NCBI GenBank assembly: GCA_022539475.1
Contig: VCMS01000036.1
Coordinates: 62,001 to 126,000, forward strand
DNA from: Gracilaria domingensis
Taxonomy: Eukaryota > Rhodophyta > Florideophyceae > Gracilariales > Gracilariaceae
DNA: 64,000 bases
Reading direction: 5' to 3'
Of this stretch, positions 11,913 through 21,124 are shown in pieces. Position 1 is the stretch's first letter. Every line of letters starts with the position of its first letter. Below the pieces are notes generated by a model. It made no database searches, had not been told where the DNA came from, and worked only from the letters and a program-made list of their open reading frames with translations. The position numbers were made by a program, and so were the translations under genes.

Positions 11913-12152
11913 GCACACGCGGTTAGCAACGATCATCCTAGGAGTATGTTTTCAAGTCGTATTCGTTTGACTGACCCAGGCGTTGTGGCACAAACTGAGG
12001 CGAGGTAACTTATAGTCACTTGGCCATAACTTGATGCGAAATATCGCCCTAAACAAGCTTGCGAATGCTTTGACGCTTGTCATTAATGCTTGTTCATGCG
12101 TTTACGGTGTTTCTTGCAAAACTTGGATGACCTGTTGGTATCGTAAAATTAG

Positions 12153-13076
12153 TTACTGCAGCCAGCTTCCGGAAGCCTTCTCACCTTCCGCCTTGTTCCT
12201 GGCATTGTCATTTACAGAATCGACTGCACCGAGATTGAGTTGCAGAGTATCCGCATCGAGGTAAACTCTGTTTTGACTTCTCTGCACAACGGTGGCGATC
12301 TCCCTTGCAGCTTCAATTCTTCGGAGTTGGATAAAGGCAGGATTATCACGCATGGCATCGCCAATCATCTGAGCTGATCTGGCTTCACCTTCCGCGCGAA
12401 TGATTGCGGACTTCTTGTCCTGCTTTGCCTTCTCAACGATGAATCTTGCCCGTTCGGCTTCTTGTTGAGCCACTTGCTTAGCTTCAACGGCAGCAGTGTA
12501 CTCCTTTCCGAAAGAAAGGTGAGTGATGGACACATCATCCAACAGGATATGAAAATCGAGTGCGCGACGCGTGAGGTTTTGAGATATTAGCTTGGACACT
12601 TGTTCTCTCTGCGTGATAAGCTGAGAAGCATTGAACTGAGCAACGACGGACTTGAGCACCTCATTGACAATGCTGGGCAACACGCGATCGTCCCAGTCTG
12701 TTCCCAACGTACGATAAATGCTTGGCAGAGCTTCAGCATCTGGGCGCGACAGCACACGCAGAGTTATGGTAACCATCTGCAGATCTCGCGAACCAGTAAG
12801 CGACTGAATGTTGCGCGGCTTCGCACGGACATCATAGATAATCGGCATGTCAATGAAAGGAATGCGAACATGAGTGCCTTCTCCGTATACGTGTTCGCGC
12901 ACGCCGATGATTCGGTTGAAAAGCACAGCTCGGTGACCACCGTCAACGTTGAAGAGTCCATATCGATACGCACTGGACAGACCAACAACGCCCGCTGCGA
13001 GTGCGCCTAGAGCGCGGGCTCCAGGCGGTCCACCCTGCGGCATGCGCATGTTGGGCATGGGAGGGACTTGCGCCAT
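12153..13076 (-). CDS. PHB2: Prohibitin-2
   Basis: A 307-residue single-exon protein from the ATG at 13076 ([10 protein letters not shown]); the frame is open 35 codons further upstream, but PHB2 proteins begin about here. An N-terminal hydrophobic segment ([21 protein letters not shown]) anchors it in the inner mitochondrial membrane. The SPFH/PHB domain follows ([32 protein letters not shown]), then a long Ala/Glu/Lys coiled coil used in ring assembly with PHB1. Prohibitins scaffold respiratory complexes and regulate the m-AAA protease. It is divergent from the PI3K-like gene at 13596. Confidence 0.93.
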   Translation of the reverse strand: MAQVPPMPNMRMPQGGPPGARALGALAAGVVGLSSAYRYGLFNVDGGHRAVLFNRIIGVREHVYGEGTHVRIPFIDMPIIYDVRAKPRNIQSLTGSRDLQMVTITLRVLSRPDAEALPSIYRTLGTDWDDRVLPSIVNEVLKSVVAQFNASQLITQREQVSKLISQNLTRRALDFHILLDDVSITHLSFGKEYTAAVEAKQVAQQEAERARFIVEKAKQDKKSAIIRAEGEARSAQMIGDAMRDNPAFIQLRRIEAAREIATVVQRSQNRVYLDADTLQLNLGAVDSVNDNARNKAEGEKASGSWLQ

Positions 13077-13595
13077 TGCGAAAAGATGAGAAAGCAAGTT
13101 AGGGATGGAGAAGGATTTGTATTGAAGTCGGGGAAGGCCGATCTGCGATCTTCCGGCAGGTGGGCGCCGGCGGGGATGCACGCCGTGGCGCCGGGATCAA
13201 CTTGGCATGTGGAATGGGATCAGCGCGACCACGACCGGAAGCGGTGCTTTGCTTGCATGCGCGCGTGGCACAAATGGCAAACGGCGATTGGCGAAGGCGG
13301 CTGACGGGCCCAAGCGGCTGACCTAGAGCTGACGCTGCCCGGAACGGGGCTACACTTAGAGGGCAGTTTGCTGAGATTCACCTTTGTGACTTACACCATA
13401 TGACGTGTAAGAAACACATACCGCGTTTACTCGCTCTCAATGAGGCGGCCGATTTCCGATGTGCCCTCCTGTAATCATGTATGGCATCCTACCAACGGTA
13501 GATAGAACAAACGAACGCTCTCGACGAGCAACTCCACTCTTTGGCCCCTCTTCTTCGACAACGAACATGTCCAGCCTTTTACATCAACAGCAACA
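13077..13595. promoter_or_regulatory. Shared intergenic region of PHB2 and the PI3K-like gene
   Basis: 519 bp lie between two divergent start codons, so both promoters must be here or within the first exons. Part of the right side is open in the PI3K-like direction, so that gene may start earlier. No specific site is recognised. Confidence 0.45.
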
Positions 13596-15361
13596 ATGTC
13601 TCCTACATTGCCGCCATTGCCACCCACCCAGGCCTCCAGCAGTCGGGGCTCATTCCCATCGCCATCAAAGCCACCGCTCGCCACACCTTCCCCTCTGAGA
13701 GCGTCTGCAATGGCGCCATCCTCACCCCCTACGGCGTCATTAACCTCTGCTGCCCGCTCTCCGTCCAATTCGTTCACTAGCTCAACTTCGTTTCCCCCAA
13801 GCACTCCCCCGTCAAATGCGTCAGGCTTCCCTTTCGTATCTGAGTCATCACATGATCCAAACTTCGAGCAAATGTCAGTGGACCATGTATTTCAAGACCT
13901 TTTGACAGAAAAAAGCGTTACCCCACGCCTTGTTGCAAACTGCTCCGAGCAGCAACTGCTGCTAATCTTTCCTCTTGTACTACATACCGTTCAAACTCAT
14001 CCACCCGCGGATCCCTCCCCACTTTTACGACCATTGCTGATGAGGATGTGCTCATCGAGGCTCCTCAAGCTGCGCTTTCTTCTGCTCAGAAATCACCCCG
14101 CTTTCTTACGTTTACATTCAAAGCTTTCATTTGTGTCCCGAGGATACAATCGATGGTGTTTTGCGCGCGGCTGCACTCCATCCAATGCAAAAGGCATACC
14201 TCAGAAGCACTGCAACTCCGACGACAAAGCCTTCCGTGTGCCGGTCGATATGGTATGTTTTCATTCATAGATGTATCAATGCTATTCACTCTCCGCATCA
14301 TATACAAATTATATCAAAACTGTCATACTAACGTTTGCAATACTCATCCAAATGCTGTGTTTCAGGTTGACTTACAAAGTGAAGATTTTTTCCGAAACAT
14401 CGTCTTTGAACAACCGCGGAAAGATAAGTATGACTTTGGTTTTCAGCTAATATCTCATCCATTTCGCGTGCACAACCTTCCCCATGAATCTTCCTTCAAT
14501 GGTCCCGACGAAGAAGAATCGTCTTTCTTTTCGTCACAGTCCGATAATACAGAGGACTACTATCCTGACCAACAACTTGCCGAATCCGCGACTGTACGTA
14601 TGGATGCGGATAAGACAACAATTGAACTTCGTCACCTATCGTTCGAGGAAGAAGTAGTGAAATCTTCGAATATGATACCGCTGTTGCCCCGTCTCAGCAT
14701 TTGGAAAGGAACGAATATGCTCAAGATTCAACTTTGTCAAATGTTGTTCGTCTTCTTTAACTGCATGTGGTCCACTCCGAGCCCCAAATATCCTGATGTT
14801 CACTCTGCGCCGATATGCGTAACTTTTGACGTAATTGCATGTGGGCAACATCATGGCTTGATGCGCACTTTCTGCCATGTTCAGAACTTCTCTAATTTCC
14901 GCTTCGACTTCTGGCAAGACACACGAGGAAGGGATCATGTTGTAGCGGATGAATTCATCAGAAGCGCTGCTGGAGCCTTTACTGCCGCTTATATCTGTGG
15001 TATCAATACGCTGCAAAAAGATACGTTTTGCGTGAAAGATGGTGCTGCGTTTTACCTGCATGTTTTTGATGATATATTCCAGGGTCCCCCACAACCGCGG
15101 ATAGGCATTCCAAAGACAATGCGGCGTTGTCTGCTTGACATAGGATTTTGGGATGATTTTCATAGTTGCTGCATGAGAGCGTTTCACAGTCTGAGAGAGA
15201 GGCACCTCGAGATATTTTCGATCATGTCGCCATTGTTTGCTGCTCTTTGCAACATGGATGAGAAAAGCATATCGGATCACTTATCCTCCAAGCATTGCTT
15301 TAATCTGAAAGAAGGGAATGCTCGCAAGGCGGCCAATAACTTTCGAAGGTGGCTTGGATAA
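13596..15361 (+). CDS. PI3K/PI4K-family protein with degenerate catalytic site (pseudokinase)
   Basis: Exons 13596-14252 and 14366-15361 join across a 113-bp intron (GTATGT...TTTCAG, phase 0), giving about 550 residues. The N-terminus is Ser/Pro low-complexity, then comes a short helical region. The C-terminal half follows the PI3/PI4-kinase fold: FDVIACGQHHGLMRTF matches the usual GCLSTGDRIGLIEVV segment, FIRSAAGAFTAAYICGI matches the helix before the catalytic loop, and the C-lobe helices fit to the end. Yet the DRHxxN loop reads TLQKDT, the DFG position reads VFDD, and the DLRQD segment reads TNMLK. It should therefore not phosphorylate lipid. Around 14050-14250 a second frame also looks coding (DGVLRAAALHPMQKAYLRS), so another small intron or an indel is possible there. 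Confidence 0.68.
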
Positions 15362-16309
15362 ATAGCAGTATCACCACTCATTCATTATGCCCCCCTTTCT
15401 GTGGATGATTTTGCGGGGCACATGGTGTACAGTCTCCTTTTCTTCAATATGTCTTTATGATGGGGCACAATGCATGAACAAGCGCCATCTTGTTCAAATG
15501 GCCTTGAGTACAGTTTCTCGGTGCAGCCAACTTGCATCATTGTGAATAGTGGGTCCCGCTTTCTAGCATATATGTGTCTTTAAAGCAGTGGGCGTGTTTT
15601 ATAGAGCAGAGTAATTTCCGCGTCTCTGTTCACTGTATCAAATGGTTTGCTTTCGCATGGAATGGAGAAACGTGTTGACAGGTCTTGTGATGTGCACTCC
15701 TTTTCCTTTTACGCATGGTCTTGGCATGCTAGCCCGTGGCCAACAGGAGCAAAAGGATATCAATCAGATTCAAACACTAAGATTGACGACGCTTGTCCTT
15801 AAAGCTTTTCAAAGAAGTTTTCTGGTTGTCAAAACAACCTTTTCTCTTTCACCTAAACGCAGAATCATGTTCGTGTGTCTACCTTGTTAACTTAGAAACG
15901 TCAGTCGACAAACTGTTACACGTAAAGACACGCATGGTCACTGTGTAAGGCACTTTGTAATACTTCATTAAAGCAGCAATCCTCACCGTCATATAAATAG
16001 TAAACTCTGCAACGCTCTAGCAAGACTGCACCTTATTACGCAAACTTAACGATGAGATACGCTTATCTACCAGAGCAATGACATGCGGGTTCGTCTACCC
16101 GGTTTTCGCCAAAAGGAATGGCTCCATGGTTGCATAAACAGCATTGCTAAGGAATATCATTAGGCAAGGCCTTGTACTGCTATTCTTCGCACACGGAGTG
16201 ATGAATAACGCAAACGCTGATAGAGCACTGCGCAGGAGAATGTTTGGGATCGTCAACTTATTTACCCAGGCGCTTGTTAAAGTCGTACAGAGTTGGAAGA
16301 GTTGGCGAC
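15362..16309. other. Intergenic, convergent gene ends
   Basis: No coding stretch or repeat recognised. It lies between the 3' ends of the PI3K-like gene (+) and RPSA (-) and should hold both 3' untranslated regions. Confidence 0.5.
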
Positions 16310-17447
16310 CTAAAATTGTTGAGTGAACCCGCTGGGATTCTCTGTTGATGTAGTAGTAGTAGTAGTAGTAGTAGCAGCAGCAGCAACATCCCACGAACCG
16401 CCTGCAGCACCACTAACTGCAACGTCCGCCGTCCAATTCTCCATATGTTCGGTGGCCGCGCCGGCATCCCAATCTCCAACGGCAGGTGCGGCAGCACTCC
16501 AGTCCGCAGTAGTGTCGGGTGCAGCAGTGGTGAAGGCTGTGGGATCACCAAGTGCAGTGGCATCGTAAGCAGTAGTCGGGGCGGTAGGAAGCCCACTTGT
16601 CACAGCAGCAGCAGCTTCTTCGGCCTTATCAAGCTCTTCAGGATCACGGTAAAAGAAGAGATCCACCATCACATCCCACGGCTGCACGCGCTGAATGGTG
16701 CCACGCAAGTACAGAACTTCACGAGCAAGAAGCCACCAAAGAAGAGCAATAGAGTGCTTTGCCTTGTTGTTAGCCGGAATAGCGACGTCCACAAATCTCA
16801 GTGGCGAGTCTGTGTCACAGAAGGCGATGGTGGGAATATTGCAGTACGAAGCCTCAGTGATCGCTTGAGCGTCAGTTCGCGGATCAGTCACAACAAGGAG
16901 CCGGGGCTCTTGGAACTTCTTCTGGATCTGGTTGGTGAGCTGACCGGGGGTCCAGCGACCAGCAATAGCATGAGCTCCAGTATACTGGGAGAACTTGAGC
17001 ACAGCGCGTTGCCCGTACGGGCGAGCAGATACGGCGACAACATCGGCGGGGTTATCAATTGAGGCGATAACTCGGGCAGCAAGCATAATCTTGTCATAAG
17101 TAGTGGCGATGTTGATGAGGTGAACACCTATAAAAGGTTGATTGAGAAGAGCGGGACAACATGCAAGTCAGTACGCTGTACATCATTCTGTTCTCCAAGA
17201 AGTTACACAACTTCCTTATTTCTTGCGACTACATCAACCTTGACATGTTTCGGCGTGATCCGACTAGAACGGCAAATTACGCGTGTTTCCCTGAGCACGT
17301 TGGTATTGAAAACTTACCATCATATCGACGCTTGTAGACGTAAGGTTCCATGAGAACATCGCAGTTCTTGGTGCCCAAATGGGTGTTGCACTTGAGCATC
17401 TTGCAAATGTCCTCCTCACGCGGGGACAAGGCAGTGGAGGCAACCAT
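16310..17447 (-). CDS. RPSA: 40S ribosomal protein SA (uS2)
   Basis: Exon 1 is 17447-17318 and exon 2 is 17127-16310, joined across a 190-bp GT-AG intron (phase 1, inside the Gly codon of the DGVHLIN motif), giving 315 residues. Start [20 protein letters not shown]; signature stretches [22 protein letters not shown]-type [12 protein letters not shown], and [20 protein letters not shown] are all present, followed by the Ala/Thr/Trp-rich acidic tail with AAADW-like repeats of eukaryotic SA proteins. It belongs to the head of the 40S subunit and is needed for late 18S rRNA maturation. A trinucleotide run at 16351-16374 encodes eight Thr near the C-terminus. Confidence 0.95.
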
Positions 17448-17947
17448 GGTGAAATTTCGAGCAAGCAGCAATCACGCTTTCCGCAAGGGTCGTGAACACA
17501 AAACGCACGCGAGAGCAACCGCGATCGCTTCGGAGGAAGGCGAGAAGGAGATGACTATATACCGCCCGATTTGAGCTTCAGTATGTAGCCTGCAAGAAGA
17601 GCGTAATCAATACGGGGACGCCGGCGATGACGGCGGTGACAGAACGACGGTTTAGGGCAACGTGGTCCCGTGGACACGAATTAGACTAAGAACTTTCACA
17701 AACTTTCAGAGTCTGAAATTCAGACCAAAAATTTGCTCTCGTCTCGTCTCAGTTATGGAAATCGGAGGATTTTATCCTCCATTTTGTATCGACGTTGATC
17801 CGCTCACTTTCCGAAAGCCATCGTCAGCGCCTGTTATCCTTAAGGATACCCTTGTAGCTCGTTTTCCACCTGCGTCGCCAGAAGTCGCGTTTACCTATAG
17901 CCTTCAGTCCGAAGCATTTTCATTTGCACATCGAAGAAGATACGAAC
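17448..17947. promoter_or_regulatory. Shared intergenic region of RPSA and the TPR gene
   Basis: 500 bp between divergent start codons. The plus-strand frame starting at 17662 overlaps the true TPR gene in another phase and looks like a shadow. No defined regulatory motif is recognised. Confidence 0.45.
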
Positions 17948-18769
17948 ATGGCCCGGGGAGAAGAAACGCCGGAAGTCAATGCGGAATTGCGTTGCCCTCT
18001 AGAGGTTTCCGGACCGCAACCGGATTTGAAATATACTGTCTGCAAAGCAGAAGAGAAACCAGAGGCAATCGTCTCCTCTCAAGGCGACGTTGTGTCAGTG
18101 TCAGTCAAGCACCCAGAGAAACAGCCGATAATCTTTTCTTTCATTATCGGTGAGAGGCAAGCGAGACCATGGCTGCAAGAGTTGGCCACGGGCATGGCGG
18201 TCAATTCTACATCAACTCTTATGCACGAGGACAATCAAATATGCACGCTTACTGTTACAGCGATCACAAAGGCTCCCCATCTCACAAAGGAACAGTTGCA
18301 AACCCGTGCAGATAAATTGCGTAAAGAAGGGAACGACGCCTTTAAGGTCGCGGCCAAATTCAAGGATTACATGAGCTCCCTTCTACTTTACGCGAAGGCA
18401 TTGGACGCCAGTCGAGCCGCCGCAGACCCGGCCCGTATTGCGACTGTGCGTTCGAATCTTGCTATGTGTCATCTGAGGATGAACCATTGGGTGAATGTTA
18501 TAGCGGACTGCGATGCTCTGGAAAACCCGGACGCGAAAGGTTATTATCGCCGCGCACAAGCCAACATTGAGCTTGATCTTATGGTTCGAGCCGTCCGTGA
18601 TCTGCGATGTGCCAAGAATTTGGTCCCCAACGATGTCTACGTCGCAAAAGAAGCAACCCGCATTGAAAAGCAGACCGTTGACGTTCTCAATAAGAGACGT
18701 CAAAACTTTGCAGAAACGTACAGCATTATGCTTCAAAGCCCCATCTTCAAGCAACCAATCATAGATTAA
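17948..18769 (+). CDS. TPR protein resembling the C-terminal half of large FKBP co-chaperones
   Basis: 273 residues from the ATG at 17948. Residues 1-105 form a beta-rich region that resembles a divergent FKBP-like domain (VVSVSVKHPEKQPIIFSFIIGE, then ICTLTVTAI) without the catalytic residues. Residues about 118-240 hold three TPRs: RADKLRKEGNDAFK opens the first, VRSNLAMCHLRMNHW the second, KGYYRRAQANIEL the third. This layout is that of FKBP51/52-like or CYP40-like Hsp90 co-chaperones. The carboxylate-clamp Asn and Lys positions look at least partly kept (N in EGNDAF, N in SNLAM, R in YRRAQ). Its end is 121 bp from the convergent CDC16 gene. Confidence 0.7.
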   Translation: MARGEETPEVNAELRCPLEVSGPQPDLKYTVCKAEEKPEAIVSSQGDVVSVSVKHPEKQPIIFSFIIGERQARPWLQELATGMAVNSTSTLMHEDNQICTLTVTAITKAPHLTKEQLQTRADKLRKEGNDAFKVAAKFKDYMSSLLLYAKALDASRAAADPARIATVRSNLAMCHLRMNHWVNVIADCDALENPDAKGYYRRAQANIELDLMVRAVRDLRCAKNLVPNDVYVAKEATRIEKQTVDVLNKRRQNFAETYSIMLQSPIFKQPIID

Positions 18770-18890
18770 CCCATCAAAACCTTGAGGAAGGTTTAATCTC
18801 TGCATAGTGTTAGTTAACTTCATTAACAACCTTGAGAACTGTTTTCCACTTGAATCAAATCAACATTCGCCTACGCAATAGTAGAACTTG

Positions 18891-20567
18891 CTACAAGGGC
18901 GCCATCCCGCTCGAAGGCATCAAATCTTCGCCCCGGGAAGGCCTTACGAGAAACATGTCATAGAGCGCCCGCTCCAAGAGCTCGCTACAGTTCGCATCTT
19001 CCGGATTGTTCCGCAATGCTCGATGGTACATGGCCACTGCTCCCTCTAAATCCCACATTGCATGTAGGGTCATTCCCAGAGCGCTACAAGTACCAGCGCT
19101 GCGAGGCCGCAGAGCCAATGCTCGTTCGTAACACCGTTTCGCCGCATTGTAATCTTTTTGCCGCCGATAGCAATGGCCGAGATTCACGAGCGTAGCCTCC
19201 TCCGCTTCTGCTCGTTTCCCACTTCTTCTCGAAACATCTTTCGACGCATCACCAGACTCCCAAAGTCCCAAAGCCTCTTTGAAGTAGGCAGCAGCTCCTG
19301 CATGATCGCCCATACGATACAAGACCACCCCAAGCTCGTGTACGGGAGCTGGATCCCTTGGACAGGCTTCCGCTGCTCGCCGAAGCATAGTCGCAGCCTG
19401 GTTAAGAGAGCCTTGTCGAACATACTCCATCCCCATGAACAACAGAGGTTCCTGCGAGCCGGGGAAAAGTCTGGTTACCGTTCGGTACGCCGCCATGGCT
19501 TGGTCACTTTCATCTTGAGTACCAAAAGCGTGTCCAATCGCAATCCAAGCAGGAGCAACGCGCATGTCGAGAGCGGTACACTTCTGGAAGAAGCGGCGCG
19601 CCAATTCTGGTTTGCCGCTGACCAGATAGTGGTATCCGACTGCAAGCCAACTAATTGCCGACTTGGGAGCATTGTCAACAAGATTGTGAGCGGTCAAAAA
19701 GAGCTCATTTCTTTCGTTGAGCTCCACCAGCGTAGCAAGATATATGGGGAGAATCTTGTGCGCATGAGGATCACTCCGCAAGATTTGTCGACAATCCTCC
19801 AGACAGCTGCCAAATTTCAAGGAGCTGAACTTGCGTTTAGCGTGAACGATCTTCAAATCAATGTTGTCGTTCATTGAAGGCGAAGAGGGGGTTTCGACGT
19901 CATGGTTAGCACACGCGGTATAATAAGAAGAAAGCCATTTCCTGGCGAGGGCGTGAGCTTGAGGTGTTGAGGGAGTATCTGAAAGCGATTCGTTGACAAA
20001 ATTGGCAGCTTCTGAGGGAGGAAGCAAGCGTGCATTAGAAAGGGCTTCAAATGCTTCGACACAAAAGATGTCGCAGCGGAAGGCACGTTTATACCACAGC
20101 AAGGCGCATTCTGGATTTTCAAGGCGTTCGTACACTCGAGCGCGAAGAACGCACAGAGCTGCATGGAGCTCGCGAGGGGCGCCTCTCAAAGTGAGGGTTG
20201 AGATGGCACTGTCCACTGCTTGCTCATCGCCCAATAGAGAAAGACATGCATCATAATCACGGAGTTCAAAATGACACTGTGCTGCTAGCAGTCTGGCTGT
20301 CTGATGCTGGGAAGGCAGATCGTTTGATTCCAGGACGTGCAACGCTCTGCGGTACTGAGCGAGTGAGAAGAATAATCGAGCCTGAATGATGAAATGCTGG
20401 GGTGTCGAAGATATGGAGGCGGCTTTGTCGGCGTAGAAAATGGCAGTTTGGTGCATTCCAAGCTGATGGTACAGTGATACCTTCTGCTGAAAGGAGGAAA
20501 GAATGGCATTGACGGATGGAGACGGGGGCTGATTGGCGTTGGATTGCTGCATTGCTTGTTGTCGCAT
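18891..20567 (-). CDS. CDC16: Anaphase-promoting complex subunit 6 (CDC16)
   Basis: 558 residues from the ATG at 20567; the frame is open further upstream, but that part is not protein-like. The protein is an array of TPRs. The diagnostic stretches are SAISWLAVGYHYLVSGKPEL, APAWIAIGHAFG, ATRLFPGS-type TRLFPGSQEPLLFMGMEYVR, PVHELGVVLYRMGDHAGA and ATLVNLGHCYRRQKDY, matching APC6/CDC16 in order. It is a scaffold subunit of the APC/C ubiquitin ligase that controls mitotic exit. The Gln-rich N-terminus is shorter than in animals, and the Ser/Lys insert near residue 455 is lineage-specific. It is divergent from the TMCO4-like gene. Confidence 0.9.
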   Translation of the reverse strand: MRQQAMQQSNANQPPSPSVNAILSSFQQKVSLYHQLGMHQTAIFYADKAASISSTPQHFIIQARLFFSLAQYRRALHVLESNDLPSQHQTARLLAAQCHFELRDYDACLSLLGDEQAVDSAISTLTLRGAPRELHAALCVLRARVYERLENPECALLWYKRAFRCDIFCVEAFEALSNARLLPPSEAANFVNESLSDTPSTPQAHALARKWLSSYYTACANHDVETPSSPSMNDNIDLKIVHAKRKFSSLKFGSCLEDCRQILRSDPHAHKILPIYLATLVELNERNELFLTAHNLVDNAPKSAISWLAVGYHYLVSGKPELARRFFQKCTALDMRVAPAWIAIGHAFGTQDESDQAMAAYRTVTRLFPGSQEPLLFMGMEYVRQGSLNQAATMLRRAAEACPRDPAPVHELGVVLYRMGDHAGAAAYFKEALGLWESGDASKDVSRRSGKRAEAEEATLVNLGHCYRRQKDYNAAKRCYERALALRPRSAGTCSALGMTLHAMWDLEGAVAMYHRALRNNPEDANCSELLERALYDMFLVRPSRGEDLMPSSGMAPL

Positions 20568-21124
20568 AACGTTGTGGGTGTCAGGTTCAGTTAGAGGTCG
20601 TAGATCTTGTGGGGTGAGTGAGTGAGTGAGGAAGGTCGGGGAAAACTTGTAGCAGAAGGCAGAAGCGAAGCGGGTGAGCAATCTGCGCAGTTGGGAGTCC
20701 CAATTTGGGACACAAGGCCGGTTGGAACTTCCAACTTGGAAGTTCCGACTCGGAACGAATGCAACGGTTCCGACGAGCAACCGTTGCAAAGAGTCTTTGC
20801 CAAAGACGAGCATCGCCTAATCAAATCGCATTTCTTAAAGAGTATTAAAATAAACAAGGCGCCCAGCAAGGAACGCACGCGCGAATCTCTCGCCGGTCAT
20901 ATTCGACTGTACGTGCAAAACACGACGCAGAGCGGCCTTAGCGTCGTTGCCGCGTTGCGTTTGCAGCCGATGGCCACACGCACACAATGCCAATTCGTCG
21001 CATTGCGCCGCGCTCGCCCGCCGCCTTCCCCGTGTGAGCAGCCGCCGCGCTGCGCCATGGCTGCTCACAGCTCCACGCACCCGCCTCCCGCCCGCCATGA
21101 CCTTCCCCCCCGCCGCCGCGCTCC
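20568..21124. promoter_or_regulatory. Shared intergenic region of CDC16 and the TMCO4-like gene
   Basis: 557 bp between divergent start codons. GC content rises toward the TMCO4-like start (20980-21124). A short direct and inverted motif cluster around 20690-20790 (GGAACTTCCAACTTGGAAGTTCC) forms an evident palindrome-like site that may bind a factor; this is inference. Confidence 0.45.

Noticed and set aside
16095-16596. Tyr/Leu-run frames around 16.1-16.6 kb
   Set aside because: They are other-frame readings of the trinucleotide run and tail of RPSA.
20568-20813. Upstream extension of CDC16
   Set aside because: Open but not protein-like, and APC6 proteins start close to the ATG at 20567.
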